A stretch of 64,000 nt of DNA from Deltaproteobacteria bacterium (lineage in GTDB: Bacteria; Myxococcota_A; Polyangia; GCA-2747355; JADLHG01). A program made the translations under genes and the position numbers. The notes below the pieces were generated by a model that saw only the letters and a list, made by a program, of their open reading frames with translations, was not told the origin of the DNA and made no database searches. The DNA lies in assembly GCA_020848905.1 (NCBI GenBank), contig JADLHG010000036.1, forward strand, positions 1-64,000. The letters run 5' to 3'. Positions 46,401 to 53,651 of the stretch are shown in pieces. The stretch's first letter is position 1, and each line of letters opens with the position of its first letter.

Positions 46401-46460
46401 TCCGTTGCCCGCGCCGGTGATCACCGCAACCTTGTCATCGAACCTCAGTTCCTTCGACAT
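43449..46460 (-). CDS. Peroxisome-type multifunctional enzyme: dehydrogenase + hydratase-2 + three SCP2 domains
   Basis: Likely performs hydration and dehydrogenation in beta-oxidation via D-3-hydroxyacyl-CoA. Domain order over 1003 residues: a short-chain dehydrogenase (1-300, TGAGNGLG and YSMAK); a MaoC-type hot-dog hydratase 2 (about 320-600, with LTGDWNPLHADP and KPILHGLCTYGF); then three SCP2 sterol-carrier domains (about 625-735, 765-875 and 895-1003), joined by Ala/Gly/Lys-rich linkers. Animal MFE-2 (HSD17B4) has the same order but one SCP2 domain. Segments such as WLCHESCEENGGLFEVG match the human protein as I remember it. Of two ATGs (46466, 46460), the second is at proper distance from AGAGG. 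Confidence 0.93.
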   Translation of the reverse strand: MSKELRFDDKVAVITGAGNGLGRSHALMFAARGAKVVVNDLGGGFTGGGKGSEAADRVVAEIKAAGGQAVPNYDSVEDGANIIKTAIDAFGRVDIVVNNAGILRDVSFQKMTPEDWDLIYRVHVLGAYRVTHAAWNLMRDQGYGRIIMTASAAGIYGNFGQANYSMAKLGVVGFGSTLALEGGRRNVHVNSIAPLAGSRMTETVLPKELLDALKPEYVTPLVMWLCHESCEENGGLFEVGGGFFGKLRWERAEGLMLRTGRNITVEDVKRAWPKITGFDKVTHPANVAESLQPILTNAQAGPSKGGNEFIDVDAALGYEFPEVSSSYKEQEAAFYALAVGAAANPLDEKELPLVYEMHGKGFKVLPTFGVIPALSTIMEQAKKGVTAPGLNYGFDRILHGEQFTQVMRPLPSKATLKHRVKIKDIYDKGKNAVVVTEIKSFDEDGEELVRNELTAVVRGAGGWGGDRGPSNDVAYPERAPDAKFEAKIPENQALLYRLTGDWNPLHADPSFAKAFGFEKPILHGLCTYGFAARQAITAFCDGDPSLFKSIRVRFADSVFPGETLVTELWKESKNRILARCKVKDRDKVVLTNAVIELYDEVPKKKEKAKAAAAPQAGAPAASAEPASADVFTAIGGYLKANPDMAGKVQTVFQFKLSNPDSLYTLDLKNGSGSCTVGETAKSECTLELSDADFMDMCTGKADPNKLYFGGKLKISGNVMASQKLTFLQKIDPAMVMAAAKARVASGGGGAATGATAAAPASDKLTSADVFAAIRDYVQKNAETVKAIGVVFQFRLTSPESVWTVDLKQGAVDAGEAAKSECTLELSDENFMAMTSGKADPQKLYFGGQLKISGNVMASQKLSFLQKIDVNQAKAAITAARASGAGQAAAATTGPKKAEKVAGLVFEKLATRLAAKPDLAAEVGAVVCFKVDGQAWTVDFKQKGTMKSGADATAETTVTMDDESLGQVAKGEQTLQALFQNGKARVDGAMRPVHKVALLMAGLL

Positions 46461-46515
46461 GCGCATGCCTCTTCGGATGGTTGACGGGGCGCAGCATAGA
46501 TCCTTCGGCGGCCTT

Positions 46516-46529
46516 TGACCAGCTGGTCA
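46516..46529. promoter_or_regulatory. Perfect palindrome TGACCAGCTGGTCA, candidate operator
   Basis: A 14-base perfect palindrome located 56 bases before the multifunctional enzyme start. The flanking 100 bases are unusually AT-rich for this genome (AAACTACTTTAAG), as a promoter would be. Size and symmetry suit a TetR or GntR-type repressor such as those that sense acyl-CoA. A second, AT-rich inverted repeat (AAGTAA/TTACTT, 46580-46597) overlaps the stop of the next upstream gene. Confidence 0.5.
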
Positions 46530-46595
46530 CACCTAAGAAACTACTTTAAGTCTAGCGCGCGCCGCGGCACGCGCAATAGAAGTAATATCAGTTAC

Positions 46596-48392
46596 TTAGC
46601 GAGACGGGTCCAGCGGTGCGGGGTCCGCGGCGCCGACGCGCCCGTCGTTGTCGGCGTCGGCGTCGGTCGCGTCAGGGGTTCCGTCTCCGTCCGTGTCGAG
46701 GAGATCCGGATCGGGACGGAAGCGCAGCCCGTAGAGCCGGATCGCCGTCAAGCGGGCCCAGTTGGCGTAGGCGTCGGGATGCGCCTTCACCTTCACCTCC
46801 GCGATCACCTGCGGCACGGTGTAGACGAACTGCCCCTGAGGGTTCGCGATGCTCTGCTTGCTGAAGTGCTGCAGGCCGTCCACGGTGGCGTCCGTGCCGA
46901 AGAGCGTGCGGCTGGCGTCGAGGGTGCGCATCGCCTCGAGGACCGACGACGGATTCATCCAGCTCGTCTCCGCGTAGAGGTTCGGCACGGGCTGGATGAG
47001 CGCGAGCGTGGAGGCCTTCTCGAGGGCCCCGAGGTTCGTGTGCATCATCACGATCGGCACCGTCGGGTAGCGCCTGGCAAGCGCGACGAGGCGCGTGGGG
47101 GTGCTCGGGTCGTCGGTGGCGGTGTGGAAGGCGACGGGCACCTTGTACTTCACCGCCAGAGCCATGAACGGATCGACGATGGCGCCGTCGGCGGGGAACT
47201 TGTGCACCGTCGGGTGGAACTTCATCGCCTTGAAGCCGTGGTGCGCGAGGAGGTCTTCCACGTCGGCGACCGCGTGCTGCCCGGGGATGACCCACACGAC
47301 GGGCACGATCCAGCGCTGGGCCTTGTGGAGCGCGGCGAGCCGGCTCAGCTGCAGCGCGATCGTGTCGGGCGTCATGGTCAGCGCGTGGGTGATGCCGTTC
47401 GCGGGCAGGAGCGCGGTCATGGGACTCGGGTCGTAGGCCCAGCTCGCGTCGAAGGGGTGCGTGTGCACGTCCACGAGTCCGAGGTCGAGCAGCTCGGGGG
47501 GCACATCGAAGAGGGTGCCCTTCTCGAGCCACGCCTCGTCGAGGTCGGCGGGGAGTCGGTAGTCGCCTCCCCCCGGCGGCCGGTCCTCGACCCCGGTCTT
47601 CGCGTCGCGCAGGTAGAAGGAGAGCTCCTGCTTCGCGGCGCCGAGGTTCGTCGCGCCGGCGCGCAGCGGGCTCTCGAAGCTCATCGCCACCTTGGTGTAG
47701 CTCCCGGTGGCTCCGCGCAGCAGCAGCTCCGGCTGCGCGAGGTCCGTCGGGTAGTGCAGCGTCTTTCCCGAGGCCGTGGGCGCGAGCCAGTAGTCGTCGG
47801 CCCCCGTCGGGGCGGTCCTCGTCCCCTTGGCCGTGAGGAAGAGCGTGGCGCTGCCGTCCTCGAGGCGAAAGCGGTAATAGGTCGGGCGCGCCGAGGCGGG
47901 GATCGTGACCTTGAAGATGTCGAGCCCGGCGCTCGAGCTCTCGAGGGTCATCGGGAGCTCGCGCAGCACGCCGGTCCAGAGGCGCAGGACGACCTTCTTG
48001 ACGTCCCCGGCGGTGGCTTCGAGGCGTACGGTGACGGACTCGATCGCCGTCGGCGTGCGGCTGGAGAGGTGCCGTGGGTCGCTCGGCCGGTGCGCGAGCC
48101 GACAGGGATCGATGGCGTTCGCCCGCGGCGGGACGACCGGCTGGCAGGGGCCGCGATCGGCCGCGGTGGCATCGCCGCGTGGGCCGTCCGGGGTTCGCGC
48201 ATCGCCCGGCGCGTCCCGGCGCGCATCGAGCGCGGTGCCGTCGCCGCGTCCGTCGGCGCTTGCTCGCTGGTCGGCCATCGCCGCATCGGAGACGCGGCCG
48301 TCCTGATCCGGGGCGCGTCCCGTCGAGCAGGCCGCGGCGAGGGCCGTCAATAGTCCGAGCAATCCGGCAGGCAAGGCGGCCAAGGCGCGCAT
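46596..48392 (-). CDS. Exported amidohydrolase-2-type lipoprotein with calcium-repeat tail
   Basis: Encodes 598 residues. A signal with lipobox (AAAC, cysteine 22) is followed by an Asp/Arg-rich linker of about 60 residues, then a beta-sandwich (residues 110-265), perhaps carbohydrate binding. A TIM-barrel metal-dependent hydrolase of the amidohydrolase-2 family covers about 300-555; it has LVDVHTHPFDASW, KAMKFHP, PVAFHTATDD, IVMMHTNLG and LFGTDATVDG, a complete metal-ligand set. The last 35 residues (DTDGDGTPDATDADADNDG) form thrombospondin-3-like calcium repeats. Most enzymes of this family are cytoplasmic decarboxylases or hydrolases, so an exported, calcium-tagged form is unusual. Substrate unknown. 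Confidence 0.83.
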   Translation of the reverse strand: MRALAALPAGLLGLLTALAAACSTGRAPDQDGRVSDAAMADQRASADGRGDGTALDARRDAPGDARTPDGPRGDATAADRGPCQPVVPPRANAIDPCRLAHRPSDPRHLSSRTPTAIESVTVRLEATAGDVKKVVLRLWTGVLRELPMTLESSSAGLDIFKVTIPASARPTYYRFRLEDGSATLFLTAKGTRTAPTGADDYWLAPTASGKTLHYPTDLAQPELLLRGATGSYTKVAMSFESPLRAGATNLGAAKQELSFYLRDAKTGVEDRPPGGGDYRLPADLDEAWLEKGTLFDVPPELLDLGLVDVHTHPFDASWAYDPSPMTALLPANGITHALTMTPDTIALQLSRLAALHKAQRWIVPVVWVIPGQHAVADVEDLLAHHGFKAMKFHPTVHKFPADGAIVDPFMALAVKYKVPVAFHTATDDPSTPTRLVALARRYPTVPIVMMHTNLGALEKASTLALIQPVPNLYAETSWMNPSSVLEAMRTLDASRTLFGTDATVDGLQHFSKQSIANPQGQFVYTVPQVIAEVKVKAHPDAYANWARLTAIRLYGLRFRPDPDLLDTDGDGTPDATDADADNDGRVGAADPAPLDPSR

Positions 48393-48552
48393 GGCCCGCG
48401 CACGGTAGCAGATGCGGCAGCCCGTGGGGACTCGGGCCTCAGGATGCTAGCGGCGTCAGGTGGCTAGGTGGGGCGCGAGGCTGACGATCGGCCTGCGCTT
48501 CGCAAGTGGTTTGAATGACGCGAGTATGCGCGATGGGGGCCCTCGTCCAGGA

Positions 48553-48568
48553 TGGCATGAGACTTGAA
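48553..48568 (+). promoter_or_regulatory. Weak candidate sigma-54 (-24/-12) promoter
   Basis: TGGCATGAGACTTGAA has good -24 bases and TTG, but the invariant -12 C is A. The predicted start near 48579 is 14 bases before the ATG at 48593. Confidence 0.35.
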
Positions 48569-48592
48569 GTCAGCAGCCACAACACAACGACC

Positions 48593-50131
48593 ATGAACAC
48601 TCATCGGGCTCTCGCACGATCGTTCTCTTTGCGCCTCCTCGCCGCGGTGGTGCTCGTCGGCGCGACGATGGGTGTCGCGGGCGCCGTGCCCGTCGAGGCC
48701 CACCTCCAAGGCGCCCTCCATGACTACGACGTCGCGTGGGGGCCGGTCCGCATCCGAGATCGGACGATCGTCGAGGGGAGTCTCGAGCATGGCGGGATTC
48801 AGCCGCACATCTTCGTGGACCTCGGGCACTCCGCGCTCGCCCCGCTCTTGAAGCTCGCCGACGAACTCGGTCGGAGCTCGACGCCGGCGCGGCAGAAGGC
48901 CGATCTCCTGCGGCAGGCGGTGCGCAAGGCCATGCCCGTGGGGAGGGGCAGCATCCGCTGGCACGACACGGTCGTGCGTATCCAGCGTCGTAGAGACGGG
49001 GAGATCGTCTCGCTGGGCGCCGCCGTGGCCACGAAGGCGGGCGTCTGTCGCGAGCACTCCCTGCTCATGAACGTGCTCTTGCAACGGGCGGGGATCGACG
49101 CCAAGCGCCGCTACGTGAGCGTGTGGATGGATGGGCCCCTCGGGCGACGCAGGATGGATCACGGCATCAACACCGCGAGCATCGACGGGGTCGAGACGAT
49201 CGTGGACAGCTTCTACGATCCCTTCCACGGCCAGAGCTGGTCCGAGGTTCGCGCGCCCGCCGGAATTCCGACCCGGCGCCATCTCGGCCTGGTCAAGGGA
49301 GCGACGGGCATCGAGGGCGAATACGGCAGTGCCCAAGCCTATCGGTACTACGTGCCGCGCTCGCCCACCGTGAAGACCTTCGGTACCTTCGAGCTCCCGC
49401 GCAAGGCGCAGCGCCCGCTCGAGGCGAGCGTGCTGGGCCGCACGCCGGCGGCGCGCCTCTTCGGCGAGCAGCAGGAAGCCTTCGACCGCGCCGGACCCGA
49501 GGACTTCGTCGACGCGGAGTGGATCTTCGCGCCCTACTACGTGGTGTTCGGTCATTCGGTGGTTCGCGTGGGAAACAAGGCCTACGAGTTCACGGAGAAG
49601 GGCTGGCGTATCCACGAGGAGGGACAGGACAAGGCCGAGGGCTTCCTCTTCGCCAATCCCTTCTTCAAGCGGGAGCTCAAGGCGTATCAGCGGGAGGGAA
49701 TGCCTCCCTTCGCCATCGCGGTGCCGGTGCGGTTGCGCAAGAGCGAGGTCCTGCGGGCCGAGGAGCGCATCAAGAACGAGCGCTGGAAGCCCTTCGCGCT
49801 GCTCACGAACAACTGCAACTCGGCGCTGCTCGACGCGTTCCCCTCGCTGCGCGCGCCGCGGGAGACCCGCTTCTCGCTCTTCTCCTCGCTCTTCACGATG
49901 CGCAGGATGCTCGCCGCGGCCGAGGCGCCCCTGCGCCTCTATCTGCTACCCGGGGCGGTCGAGAACGTGCGGAGCCACTCCTTCAAGAACCTCGTGCCGA
50001 AGACGCTCTACGGCGAGCACTCGTTGCCCGCGGAATTCCTGCGCCTCGGGCTCGTCGGCTCGAAGCGCCTCGTGGCGAAGCTCGGGCGGGCGCTCGCCGG
50101 CAAGCAGGCGGCTACGGCACCCGCGCACTGA
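48593..50131 (+). CDS. Secreted protein with a transglutaminase-like and a second NC-type cysteine-peptidase-like domain
   Basis: Encodes 512 residues; the signal peptide ends about residue 30 (GVAGAVPVEA). Residues 40-260 resemble a transglutaminase/papain fold: the cysteine in ATKAGVCREHSLLMNVLL, a histidine in RMDHGINTA and an aspartate in IVDSFYDPF. Residues 300-440 contain VVFGHSVVRVGNKAYEF and later LLTNNCNSALLDAF, an H-then-NC order as in circularly permuted NlpC/LRAT-like folds. Both catalytic sets seem complete, so this may be a two-headed peptidase or amidase of the periplasm. The ATG at 48593 is the first that leaves a clean signal peptide. Confidence 0.66.
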   Translation: MNTHRALARSFSLRLLAAVVLVGATMGVAGAVPVEAHLQGALHDYDVAWGPVRIRDRTIVEGSLEHGGIQPHIFVDLGHSALAPLLKLADELGRSSTPARQKADLLRQAVRKAMPVGRGSIRWHDTVVRIQRRRDGEIVSLGAAVATKAGVCREHSLLMNVLLQRAGIDAKRRYVSVWMDGPLGRRRMDHGINTASIDGVETIVDSFYDPFHGQSWSEVRAPAGIPTRRHLGLVKGATGIEGEYGSAQAYRYYVPRSPTVKTFGTFELPRKAQRPLEASVLGRTPAARLFGEQQEAFDRAGPEDFVDAEWIFAPYYVVFGHSVVRVGNKAYEFTEKGWRIHEEGQDKAEGFLFANPFFKRELKAYQREGMPPFAIAVPVRLRKSEVLRAEERIKNERWKPFALLTNNCNSALLDAFPSLRAPRETRFSLFSSLFTMRRMLAAAEAPLRLYLLPGAVENVRSHSFKNLVPKTLYGEHSLPAEFLRLGLVGSKRLVAKLGRALAGKQAATAPAH

Positions 50132-50264
50132 ACTCGCTAACGATCCCTCCGCCTACTGGCCGGCTACCCGATCCGCCGCGTCCGCGGGGCCACGGGGCCC
50201 CACTCGCTCTGCGTGACGCCAAAGCGCCGCACGCAACTATCCGAATATGGCTGGCAAACATCCA

Positions 50265-50280
50265 TGGAACGAAAGCTGCA
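50265..50280 (+). promoter_or_regulatory. Candidate sigma-54 (-24/-12) promoter
   Basis: TGGAACGAAAGCTGCA keeps GG-N10-GC with two differences from consensus. Transcription would start near 50291, giving a 24-base leader that includes the GTGGAGG ribosome site. Confidence 0.5.
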
Positions 50281-50314
50281 AAGACCCGCAGGCGTACACC
50301 CGTGGAGGTTCGTG

Positions 50315-51055
50315 ATGCGACGCATTTCGGTGCGCCTGGTGGGCTTGCTCGTGCTGACGCTGCCGGTGTCGGCCTGGGCGGACGCGTGGGACGCGACGGC
50401 CATGGGGCAGCTCGAGAACGCGCTGGTCCGCGCAGGGTACGGCACGCTGTGGGGCGAGGTGTCGCAGCTCGTTGCTCCATACCACCGACAGGGCCACGTC
50501 CGGGACGAGGAGCGGCAGCCGCCCCGGTGGCGCAAGAGAGAGTTTCTCGGCACGGACCGCCTGCGCGTGGAGGGCGCCGACCAGCTGCAGCGTCGGCTGG
50601 ACCTGGGAGCGACGGTGGTCTCCTACGGCCTGTCGCTTCTTCCGCTGAGCGATGCGTTGGTTCCCCGAGCGTGGAGCGACGGAGCGCTGGCGGGCTTTGG
50701 CGCCGAGGTCACGCCCTCGGCGGACAAGCTGGACCTCAGGATCTTTCGCGCCACCGGCCCGGGGAGCGGTTCCCTGACGGCCATGAGCAGTCGATCGCTC
50801 GTTCGCGGTTGGGGACAGCGACCGCTGCTCGCTCTGCGGAGGGAGGTTGCCCTGGGACAGGGTGAACGCGAGGAAGGGCCGGCCACCTACGCGCTCGTCT
50901 TCGGCGGTGAGGGTGCGACGCCTCTCGCGCCCAAGGGTCCCGTCCTGCAGAAGGTCGCGGCCTGGCTCTACCGCTGGGCGGACAAGCGGACGCAGCAGAA
51001 CCTCGTGAAGCAGTATCGGGTGGCCCAGCGGGACAAGGCGCGGGTAGGGCGCTAG
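50315..51055 (+). CDS. Secreted protein of unknown function
   Basis: Not recognised. It encodes 246 residues with a signal peptide (ISVRLVGLLVLTLPVSAWA) cleaved near residue 21. The mature chain starts helical (DATAMGQLENALVRAGYG), has a basic middle (RWRKREFLGTDRLRVEG), a SYGLSLLPLSDALVP segment and a charged helical tail (KRTQQNLVKQYRVAQRDK). No cysteine or catalytic motif is seen. The stop overlaps the convergent stop of the next gene by four bases (CTAG). Confidence 0.66.
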   Translation: MRRISVRLVGLLVLTLPVSAWADAWDATAMGQLENALVRAGYGTLWGEVSQLVAPYHRQGHVRDEERQPPRWRKREFLGTDRLRVEGADQLQRRLDLGATVVSYGLSLLPLSDALVPRAWSDGALAGFGAEVTPSADKLDLRIFRATGPGSGSLTAMSSRSLVRGWGQRPLLALRREVALGQGEREEGPATYALVFGGEGATPLAPKGPVLQKVAAWLYRWADKRTQQNLVKQYRVAQRDKARVGR

Positions 51056-51513
51056 CGATCTCTCCTCCCGCCAAGGTCCTTCTCGTAGCCCGGAGGAACG
51101 ATCGGGCCGTCGCGCCGCAGGACGGAGCCGTCGAGCTGCTTCGGCTCGCGGCCCGGGAAGCCACAGACTGTCTTGTAGGCCGTGACCATCGCCTGCACGC
51201 TGCCGCAAGCTAGGGCGACGGTCTTGATGGACTTGCCGTCGATGAAGCAGTCGCACTCGTTCGGGAGCAAGCAGTCCAGGGCGTGCGACTTGTTGTCGCA
51301 GATCGCGGCGCATACGCAGTCTGCGCACTGGATCTCACAGGCTCCGGGGGTGGTGTCGCCGCTGCCCCCGCCTTCGAGCGCCACGGACGGAGCGTCGAGT
51401 GGCGCAGCGTCTTTGGCTGCGTCGGGTTTCGAGCTGCAGCCGCCCGCTAGGGAGGCCAGAACGGCGAAGACCCCCGCTCGAAGAATTGGGCGGCCGGCTA
51501 GGATGTGTCGCAT
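51052..51513 (-). CDS. Small cysteine-rich lipoprotein, third gene of the metzincin operon
   Basis: Encodes 153 residues with a signal and lipobox (LAGGC, cysteine about residue 25). A low-complexity Asp/Ala/Gly linker follows, then a compact domain with eleven cysteines (CEIQCADCVCAAIC, LLPNECDCFIDGK). The start at 51513 has GAGGAGGGAGG directly upstream and lies 16 bases after the metzincin stop, so the two are cotranscribed. It could be a disulfide-bonded inhibitor or partner of the protease, but nothing in its sequence shows this. Confidence 0.68.
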   Translation of the reverse strand: MRHILAGRPILRAGVFAVLASLAGGCSSKPDAAKDAAPLDAPSVALEGGGSGDTTPGACEIQCADCVCAAICDNKSHALDCLLPNECDCFIDGKSIKTVALACGSVQAMVTAYKTVCGFPGREPKQLDGSVLRRDGPIVPPGYEKDLGGRRDR

Positions 51514-51529
51514 CGGTCCTCCCTCCTCC

Positions 51530-53236
51530 TCAGTCCAGCGCATATTTTTCGAGATAGAAGGCGTAGTAGACGCTGTTCACGTACCCGAGAGCCGGCTCGC
51601 TGATGGCGTGGTACTGCAGGGCCGGAAAGCTCGTCGGCGAGTTGCCCCACCCTGGCGTTGCCGGATCCCAGTAGTGCTTCGACGTGTCCACCCGGATCTC
51701 GTACTCGAGCCCCGGCCGGCTGGGACGCGCCCGGACCCATGGATAGTAGTCGTAGTGCGCACCGGTAAGGGCCGGCGTCTCGTGCGCGAGCTGGCTCGGA
51801 TCGGAGCAGTCGATCTCGGCCTGAGTGTTGAGCATGAACTGGCCGCCCGCGTAGACATGCCCGCGCAGGGTCCTGCGGCAACCGGTGGTGCTGTATTCGA
51901 GCAGCATGCAGTTGTCGGCCACATCCGGGTGACGGCAGGCGATGGCCGGCACGTCTCGTCCCCCGATGATCGCGCCGAAGCCGGGGGTCTGGCTGCCGTT
52001 CCAGGTCACCGTGTGGCTGCCGAGGATCTTGTCGGAGCTGGCGTAGAGGATGACCCAGCGGTGGCTTCCGGGGTCGTACGCCACGGTGACGCCGTTTGCG
52101 TCGGTCTGCACTCGGCGGCCATCTGCGTGCTTGAGGTACTCGTTGAAGCCCCAGCTCAGGCCCCCGTTGTACGAGACAGCGAATCGGATGTCTTTCCACA
52201 TATTTGTTGTCTGCTCGTTCGCCAGGAACGCCACCAGCAAGTAGCGTCCGGGCGCGTCCGTCGCTGCGGCCACCGAGACCGGGTTGTAGGTTCGCCCGTA
52301 CTCCGAGTTGTCGATGATCGAGCGGCCCGACCAGCCGGTCTGCGTATCGTAGACCTGCAGATTGGCGGCGTGGGAGAAGGGGTAGGCCACGTAGAGGCGG
52401 CCCAGGTTGTTCTGGTGATCGGTCGAGATGGACCCGAAGCGGGTGTCGGGCACGATCGACGGCATCCCGGTCGAGCCGGGCGCCCAGCTCGCCCCGCTGC
52501 TCGACTGCTGGTGCTTGAGCTGCCAGTTGCGCCAGTACTGACAGAAGACCGCCCCCTCGATGTCATCGCGTCGCAGGTACTGCGCCCCGGCGGTATATCT
52601 ACCGAACGAGCTGTTCATCACCGAGACCGGGTGCTGCCCGCACCTGCCCATGTCGTCCAGCCCGAGCGCGTGGCCGAGCTCGTGGACCAGCAGGCCCGTC
52701 AGATCTCGCTTACCCGTGGTCGGGTTCAAGGACCAGGTGTCGCCGTTTAGAAGGTAGCTCGTCCGCTGCACGAGGATACGGCCCACGGTGCAGTTGGCGG
52801 GCGTACCCGAGCACGAGCTGCCCTGAAAGCTCATGCATCCGTCGGCGTTGTCGCCGCACTCGTTCTGACTCGTCGTGGCGCGGACCAGCACGGCGTTCTG
52901 GACACTGCTGTTGTTGTAGAAGTCGATGCTCGTGCGGCCGGCGTAGAAGAAGCGCTTGTTGGACTGCCCCTCAGTGTTCCAGACCTCGATCGCGGACTTG
53001 ATGGCCTTCTCGACATCCTCGATGACGGTGAGGTCCCCCCCGAGCACGTTCTCCATGCCGTTCGCGTGCTGGTAGAGCATCCAAACCGCCGAGTTCGCGG
53101 TAGAGTACATCCCGCTCTTGCAGGCGCAGAAGGCCTCGGCGCTGGTGGGGGAGCCCAAGAACGTCGCCACAAGTGTTGCGACGGAGATGGCTGTTCGGAC
53201 CAAGGAAGACGTCGTCGCTCTTGTGGACATCGTCAT
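51530..53236 (-). CDS. Secreted metzincin (matrixin-like) metalloprotease
   Basis: A zinc endopeptidase of 568 residues. The signal peptide ends near SAEAFC (residue 36). The catalytic domain spans about 37-240 and contains the zinc motif HELGHALGLDD (HExxHxxGxxD) and a Met-turn (VSVMNSS). The remaining 330 residues contain WKDIRFAVSYNGGLSWG and LYVAYPFS blocks, typical of a sialidase- or BNR-like beta-propeller, perhaps for substrate binding. Its start overlaps the stop of the lipoprotein gene upstream (ATGA) and it has a good GGAAGGAG site. Likely used in protein degradation or predation. Confidence 0.88.
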   Translation of the reverse strand: MTMSTRATTSSLVRTAISVATLVATFLGSPTSAEAFCACKSGMYSTANSAVWMLYQHANGMENVLGGDLTVIEDVEKAIKSAIEVWNTEGQSNKRFFYAGRTSIDFYNNSSVQNAVLVRATTSQNECGDNADGCMSFQGSSCSGTPANCTVGRILVQRTSYLLNGDTWSLNPTTGKRDLTGLLVHELGHALGLDDMGRCGQHPVSVMNSSFGRYTAGAQYLRRDDIEGAVFCQYWRNWQLKHQQSSSGASWAPGSTGMPSIVPDTRFGSISTDHQNNLGRLYVAYPFSHAANLQVYDTQTGWSGRSIIDNSEYGRTYNPVSVAAATDAPGRYLLVAFLANEQTTNMWKDIRFAVSYNGGLSWGFNEYLKHADGRRVQTDANGVTVAYDPGSHRWVILYASSDKILGSHTVTWNGSQTPGFGAIIGGRDVPAIACRHPDVADNCMLLEYSTTGCRRTLRGHVYAGGQFMLNTQAEIDCSDPSQLAHETPALTGAHYDYYPWVRARPSRPGLEYEIRVDTSKHYWDPATPGWGNSPTSFPALQYHAISEPALGYVNSVYYAFYLEKYALD

Positions 53237-53559
53237 GGCTCCTTCCTGGCCGCCGTGAGCCGCGTATAGGGGGTGTAGGCCTCCTGCTGCCGGGTGACGG
53301 GACCGTCGATGCGGGCTCCGCCGCACTGCTGCTTGTTCGGCCCGGTCGGCTGCACGCGCGCCTGGGCCGCCCTGAGCCGCCCCGCGACCTCGTCCGGAGA
53401 AAGAACGGTGACCGACTCGGAAGAAAGGGCCGCCTGGCGGTTCAGGATGCGGGGCTCTGCATCCCCCGTGCACCCCGGACCGAGCGGCACGAGCAAGAGG
53501 AATCCTGCCCACTTACTCCACGACGTACGTCTCCGGGTTCCATCTCTCCATCTCTCCAT
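53233..53559 (-). CDS. Small lipoprotein, first gene of the metzincin operon
   Basis: Encodes 108 residues. From the ATG at 53559 it starts MERWRDGTRRR, then a hydrophobic stretch and a lipobox (LGPGC, cysteine about residue 30). The remaining 78 residues are polar (LSPDEVAGRLRAAQARVQP) and end TRLTAARKEP. The start codon lies inside an eight-base tandem repeat (ATGGAGAG), and the ribosome site AAAGGAG lies directly upstream of the repeat. Copy number could thus decide which of several ATGs is used. The stop overlaps the metzincin start, so its translation should influence protease output. Confidence 0.65.
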   Translation of the reverse strand: MERWRDGTRRRTSWSKWAGFLLLVPLGPGCTGDAEPRILNRQAALSSESVTVLSPDEVAGRLRAAQARVQPTGPNKQQCGGARIDGPVTRQQEAYTPYTRLTAARKEP

Positions 53560-53572
53560 CTCTCCATCTCCT
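53541..53572 (-). repeat. Eight-base tandem repeat at a start codon
   Basis: On the minus strand ATGGAGAG is repeated about four times (CATCTCTC units at 53541, 53549, 53557 and 53565 on the plus strand). Because eight is not a multiple of three, each ATG is in a different frame; only the one at 53557-53559 opens the lipoprotein frame, eight bases from the ribosome site. Confidence 0.75.
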
Positions 53573-53635
53573 TTCCGATTGGCGCGCGGTCCCCATCTCT
53601 CCGGTCGCGGATCGGCGCGACCTGTCGAGCGCGCG

Positions 53636-53651
53636 GGCAAATGAGGCGCCT
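53636..53651 (-). promoter_or_regulatory. Weak candidate sigma-54 (-24/-12) promoter, minus strand
   Basis: On the minus strand AGGCGCCTCATTTGCC keeps GG-N10-GC and TTGC but has three differences from consensus. Transcription would start near 53625 and read through the start-codon repeat. Confidence 0.35.
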
